Of a stretch of DNA of 64,000 nucleotides, positions 60,151-64,000 are shown in pieces (position 1 is the stretch's first letter; each line of letters opens with the position of its first letter). The notes under the pieces are model-generated. The model ran no database searches. It saw nothing but the letters and a program-made list of their open reading frames with translations, and was not told the origin of the DNA. Position numbers and translations under genes: made by a program. Source of the stretch: Sciurus carolinensis (taxonomy: Eukaryota > Chordata > Mammalia > Rodentia > Sciuridae); contig NC_062222.1 of NCBI RefSeq assembly GCF_902686445.1, forward strand, positions 44,391,792 to 44,455,791, given 5' to 3'.

Positions 60151-61664
60151 TCACTATCCTTGATCAAAGACAAATCAATGTTTATTGTATTTGAAGTAAA
60201 CTACAGAGAAACAGGAATACAATTCTTTTCTTTAACCTAGAAGAATAAACCAGTTTTAGAAGTTAGCTGCTCCTGCAAGTGCCAAGAACCACAAGAGTCC
60301 TAGAGAAATGAGTGGGCATAAATGCATAGTGAATGCATGAATAATGTATGCAGCCAAATTTGAGGCTAGGTAAGTAATGATGATAGCTTGGTTAGGGTGG
60401 TGTGAGATAAGTGGATGGATTAAAAAAATGAGAAGATGAACATCATGAGGTTTTTGCAGATGGGATGAAAATCAAGAGATGATGGGAAGTAGCGGCAGAA
60501 CTCCAATAGAAATATAATATGAAAGCGAGTCTAGGATAGAGGTACAAGAGAAAAATAAATGTGGTAAGTCCAAGACATACCACTTCCAGAAATAAAAGAA
60601 TAGGGTATATAAAGTGATGTGAGATGCTAGAGAGCCCTCCGGAAATAGAGCAGTATCACACAGAGTTGAGTTGTGAGGAAAATGGTTAATGTCACATCAC
60701 ATGCCTTGGTAGGGGGAAGTGAGAAATGATGTGGGCAACAACCGACCAGTCTATTCAAGAGCATATATATTTAGTTGTATCAATTAAGGTGAAAGCTGAG
60801 CAACTGAAACAAAAAGGCTTCCAAAAATGATTTAAGAAAAATAAAAGTGCATTTTCCTGCTTTATTAACAAATAGGAACTCTCCAAAATCATCCATTCAT
60901 TTATACATAATCCTTATGTCCTCAAGAGCTGTCTCTAAATGAAGTGAAACAGGTTTCTGTATATCCATTTTGGTACTACTGAGATGTGAAAATGGACTCA
61001 AAATATTTCAAGGATTTTGGAGAGGCTGAAAAGAGGTCATGGTTGGTTCCTGGGACTTATACTCTAATAAGTGGTGGCACATAAAAGAATTTAGAAGAAT
61101 TTGAAAGCAATATAGTACAGAAGTGGAGATTCTTATAAACATATTTACTTGTCAATGTTATCAAGGTGTCAAGATAATCTTTTATTAAGATTAAAATCTG
61201 TCTTGTTGAGAACAGACTGAAAGTGTAGTTTTTTTATGCTTCTCAAGTTATTTTCCATAGCAGGCAAACTAAAAATTTCTCAAAAATTTTACATTGCTAT
61301 TGGCTCTTTCTCTTCATATTCTTCTATATTGCATCTGGGAAAATACAGGAATAAAGTCTTTCCCTATATCTTCTATTTGACAGTATAAATAAATGATGAA
61401 GAATCAGGGCAAATGGTTCCAAAGTTTATTAAAAATTAAAAGCTTCCCATGACTCTTCCCCACCCTCCCTACCGCGAACAAAAGACTGGAAAGGTTATAA
61501 ATCAGTTGCCTGGCAAAAACTATTAGAAAGATGATGATGGACATATTGTTTTCAATTATTATTAAATATTTCAGTGGAGGTTTAATCATTCAAATTTTAA
61601 AAGGATAAAATCAATAGAGTTTTCCAGGTAGGGACAGCACCAACATTGGTGGTATTATGGTTAA

Positions 61665-62112
61665 TTTTGTTAACCTGACTAGGCTACCAGATGCCCAGGT
61701 ATCTAGTTAAAAATTATTTCTGTGTGCATTTGCAAGGGTGTTCTGGAACAGATTAGCATTTGAATTGGTGGATCCAGTAAAGCAGAAAGTCCTCTCTAAT
61801 TTGGGTAGGCACTATCCAACCTGCTGAGGGTCTGAACAGAACAAAAAGGGTGGGGAAAGACTGAATTCTATTTCCTGCACTGCTTGAGCTGAGACCTTCC
61901 TTGGTTTTCTCCTGCCCATGAACTGGGACTTAGACCCAGAGGCTTTCCAGAGTCTTCAGCCTGCAAAGGGAAGACAATGGGACTTAGCCTCCACAACAGC
62001 ATGAACCAATTCCTCATAATAAATCTCATTTTATATCCATGTAAAGGTACAGCTATTGGCAGATATACAGGTATCATCCTACTGGTTCTGGTTCCCTGGA
62101 AAACCCTAACAT
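61665..62112 (+). mobile_element. Ancient ERVL (MLT2-like) LTR
   Basis: Recalls the MLT2 consensus in order: 'gttaattttgttaacctgac', 'gcccaggtatctagttaaaa', 'tgagggtctgaacagaacaa', 'tgaaccaattcctcataata', 'actggttctggttccctgga'. The AATAAA-like end is kept. Family named from memory. Confidence 0.6.
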
Positions 62113-62439
62113 GAGTGGTAAGAGTAAAGTAACACTATTTACTGTTTAATAAGCTCCTCCTAATGAAGACAAACTTAGGAAGAACAGATATTCAGAAAAT
62201 TAATTTTATGTCTTGGATGAGAGTAAACAAATCTCTCTGAACATATTAAAGACAGAAAATGAGCTTAAAAATTAGTCACTGCCTTTTAAGAGCCTGATTT
62301 ACGGGAAACTATTAACTAGAAAGGACCTTAAAGGTCTTTTATTTCTCATTCACCATCTGCAATCTGTGTGTAGCACCTGAAATTATTCATCACCTTCTTC
62401 TTTTGGAAACTTGTTATTTATGCATCTATGATACTGAAT

Positions 62440-62593
62440 TTTTAAAAAAAAATTTTTTTAGTTGTAGATGGATACAATACCTTTATTTATATATTTATCT
62501 ACCTTTATTTATTTTTATGTGGTGCTGAGGATTGAACCCAGTGCCTCACACATGCGAGGCAAGTGCTCTACCACTGAGCTACAACTCCAGCCC
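62440..62593 (-). mobile_element. ID-type SINE with 14-bp target duplication
   Basis: TTTTTAGTTGTAGATGGATA (tail), GTGGTGCTGAGGATTGAACCC, CTACCACTGAGCTACAACTCC. CTATGATACTGAAT is exact at 62426-62439 and 62594-62607. Confidence 0.96.
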
Positions 62594-62889
62594 CTATGAT
62601 ACTGAATGTTTAAATCTTATTTCTATTTTTCACTGGGTTACTGAATGACAGGTATAACTATGAGTTTGAAATATATAAACATGAATAAAAATTGATCCAC
62701 GTGCCCAAGATGCTTATAGTCACACAGATACATTAACAACTACTGTGCTTTGAGAGGGAAATGTTTAGATGAAGGATATCAAAAAATCACCCTGAAGAAG
62801 AGTTTAGATAGGTCCCCAGAAAGGGAAAGAGGGGTTTGTGGAGAAAGGACTAAAAGGGGTAATAAAAAGAACATCACTTTTTGAGAAAC

Positions 62890-63180
62890 TGTATTCATTA
62901 ATTCAGTCAACAAATGTTTATTGAAAATGGACCACCAATAATGGATCTACCACTTAAGTAGGTGAGTGTTTAAAGGTAAGCAAAACACAGCATGAACTCC
63001 TTCCTTTACACTGAGAGCAGAAGACAGACATTAACCAAATAATCTTATCATTTGAGGGATAATTATAATCTAAGGAAGTACTCAGAAGGAAACATTCTAT
63101 GATGATGTGAATTCTTATCACCTAAGGGGCTGGAGATGGAAAGAATTCTGTGGGGAATTATTCTTAAACTGGCATATAAA
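62890..63180 (-). mobile_element. L2-like fragment (antisense)
   Basis: ATTCAGTCAACAAATGTTTATTGA, then 'tgaactccttcctttacact' and 'gacagacattaaccaaataa' in L2 reverse order. Confidence 0.55.
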
Positions 63181-63409
63181 AGAAGAGTGAGTAAAAGTTA
63201 TTTAAATGAAAAGAGAAAAAAATGGATTCAAGGCAGAGTGTGACATAGAAAACAACAACAACCAAAAGTAGGCAAGGAATAGATAATGTAGAGTTTTAGA
63301 AGTTACATTAAAGATTGTAAAGATTTCAGTCTTTAGACTTTAGTCTTTAGATAGCCTTAAAAATAATTTTCTGCTGTGTTTGTGTCACAGATTTGCATTT
63401 AAGATCACA

Positions 63410-63550
63410 CGGGCGCTGAAGTGGCTCAGGGGTAGGGCGCTTGCCTAGCACGTGTGAGGTACTGGGTTGCAACCTTGGTACCATATAAAAAATAAATAAA
63501 TAAAATAAAGGTATTGTGTCCATCTACAACTAAAAATATTTTTAAAATAA
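63410..63550 (+). mobile_element. ID-type SINE
   Basis: GGCGCTGAAGTGGCTCAGGG...TGCCTAGCACGTGTGAGG, A-rich tail, and GTGTCCATCTACAACTAAAA. AAGATCACA repeats at 63401-63409 and 63551-63559. Confidence 0.94.
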
Positions 63551-63634
63551 AAGATCACATGGATTCCAGGATGCAGGATAAATTGAAAAAAGTCTGGAAT
63601 AGATGTGGATAGACCCACTCAGTAGTTTATTACC

Positions 63635-63900
63635 TCAGTTAATAAATATTTATTGAGGACCTATTATACGGCAAGCACTGCTGGAGTACTGCAGATATGG
63701 GAATAAACAAAGTCCCTGACCTCATGCAATTTATACTCTATTATAGGGAGCAATGGACAATAAGCAAATAAGTACTCAGTCTACAAAGTCATGGAGTGAT
63801 AAATGCTATGAAGGAAAATAAAGTAGTGCCAGATAATGCTAAAGGAGGAAGAGTGCTATTTTAACACAGGATACTGGAAATCTAGGCAACATAAGATGAC
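63635..63900 (-). mobile_element. L2 fragment (antisense)
   Basis: AATATTTATTGAGGACCTAT, CAAGCACTGCTGG, 'aaagtccctgacctcatgca', 'gataaatgctatgaaggaaa' in L2 reverse order. Confidence 0.65.
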
Positions 63901-64000
63901 AGCTTGGATTAAGGTGGCAGCAGAAAGAGAAGTGGGTGGATTAAAAAGCTATTTAGGAAGTACAGAAAAACATCTGGTCCTGAAGACAGAATGCAAGTGT

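Larger units (their letters stand above)
52403..64000 (-). other. AP1AR: AP1AR intron 1 (partial)
   Basis: No CpG island or MGNCC-type exon is visible to the window end, so exon 1 must be further right. The stretch holds L1, ID, B1-dID, LTR and L2 remnants listed separately. 56000-57170, 57900-59200 and 60160-61640 are AT-rich DNA in which I recognise little apart from a short MIR-like piece at about 58000-58100. Confidence 0.75.

Noticed and set aside
38053..63550. tRNA-like boxes in many short segments
   Set aside because: They are ID-type SINEs (tRNA-derived) with A-rich tails and target duplications, not tRNA genes.
1..64000. CRISPR arrays, operons or a defence island
   Set aside because: Repeats seen are retrotransposons and microsatellites; no regularly spaced repeat/spacer pattern or bacterial gene is present in this mammalian sequence.
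52403..64000. AP1AR exon 1
   Set aside because: Searched on the minus strand for the MGNCC-type start and a GC-rich exon; none seen, so it must lie outside the window.

Overview
This window is mammalian nuclear DNA: intron-split genes, GT/AG splice sites, L1, MIR, L2, microsatellites, no operons. The many B1-dID and ID-type SINEs (a 7SL/B1-like monomer joined to a tRNA-derived ID tail) and the L1 family point to a squirrel-family rodent (Sciuridae). The species call is an inference. I find no CRISPR array, tRNA/rRNA gene or prokaryotic system.

The locus matches the arrangement I know as ALPK1 - TIFA - AP1AR on human 4q25, here reversed. TIFA (+) has its 184-residue coding region in one exon (28217-28771), with a CpG-rich promoter and a probable noncoding first exon near 22.0-22.2 kb. 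AP1AR (gadkin/gamma-BAR, minus strand) runs tail-to-tail with TIFA. Nine of its coding exons can be placed between 52402 and 36980, all with consistent phases, giving residues 29-302 of the expected 302. The GC-rich first exon must lie beyond 64 kb. A ZNF143-type promoter motif with a strong donor downstream on the minus strand at 12.85-13.11 kb is a candidate noncoding first exon of ALPK1, the kinase that phosphorylates TIFA on Thr9. No ALPK1 coding exon is visible.

Layout: 1-9.66 kb is a transposon nest (an old L1 carrying an LTR insert and a nearly full-length younger L1 with an exact 13-bp target duplication). 9.7-21.5 kb is noncoding with old L1, SINE and L2 remnants. 21.6-22.9 kb is the TIFA CpG promoter. 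22.2-28.2 kb is TIFA intron 1. 28.2-29.8 kb is the TIFA coding/3' exon. 30-35.3 kb is intergenic (LTR and L2 remnants). 35.37-64 kb is AP1AR with intronic SINEs, L1 pieces and microsatellites.

The most interesting points are a 42-bp near copy of TIFA coding sequence about 1 kb upstream of the real exon; an AP1AR exon 9 acceptor whose pyrimidine tract is replaced by a (TA)n microsatellite; telomere-like TTAGGG repeats in an L1 3' UTR; a monomer-like L1 promoter; and the candidate ALPK1 promoter. I do not see an undescribed multi-gene system here.
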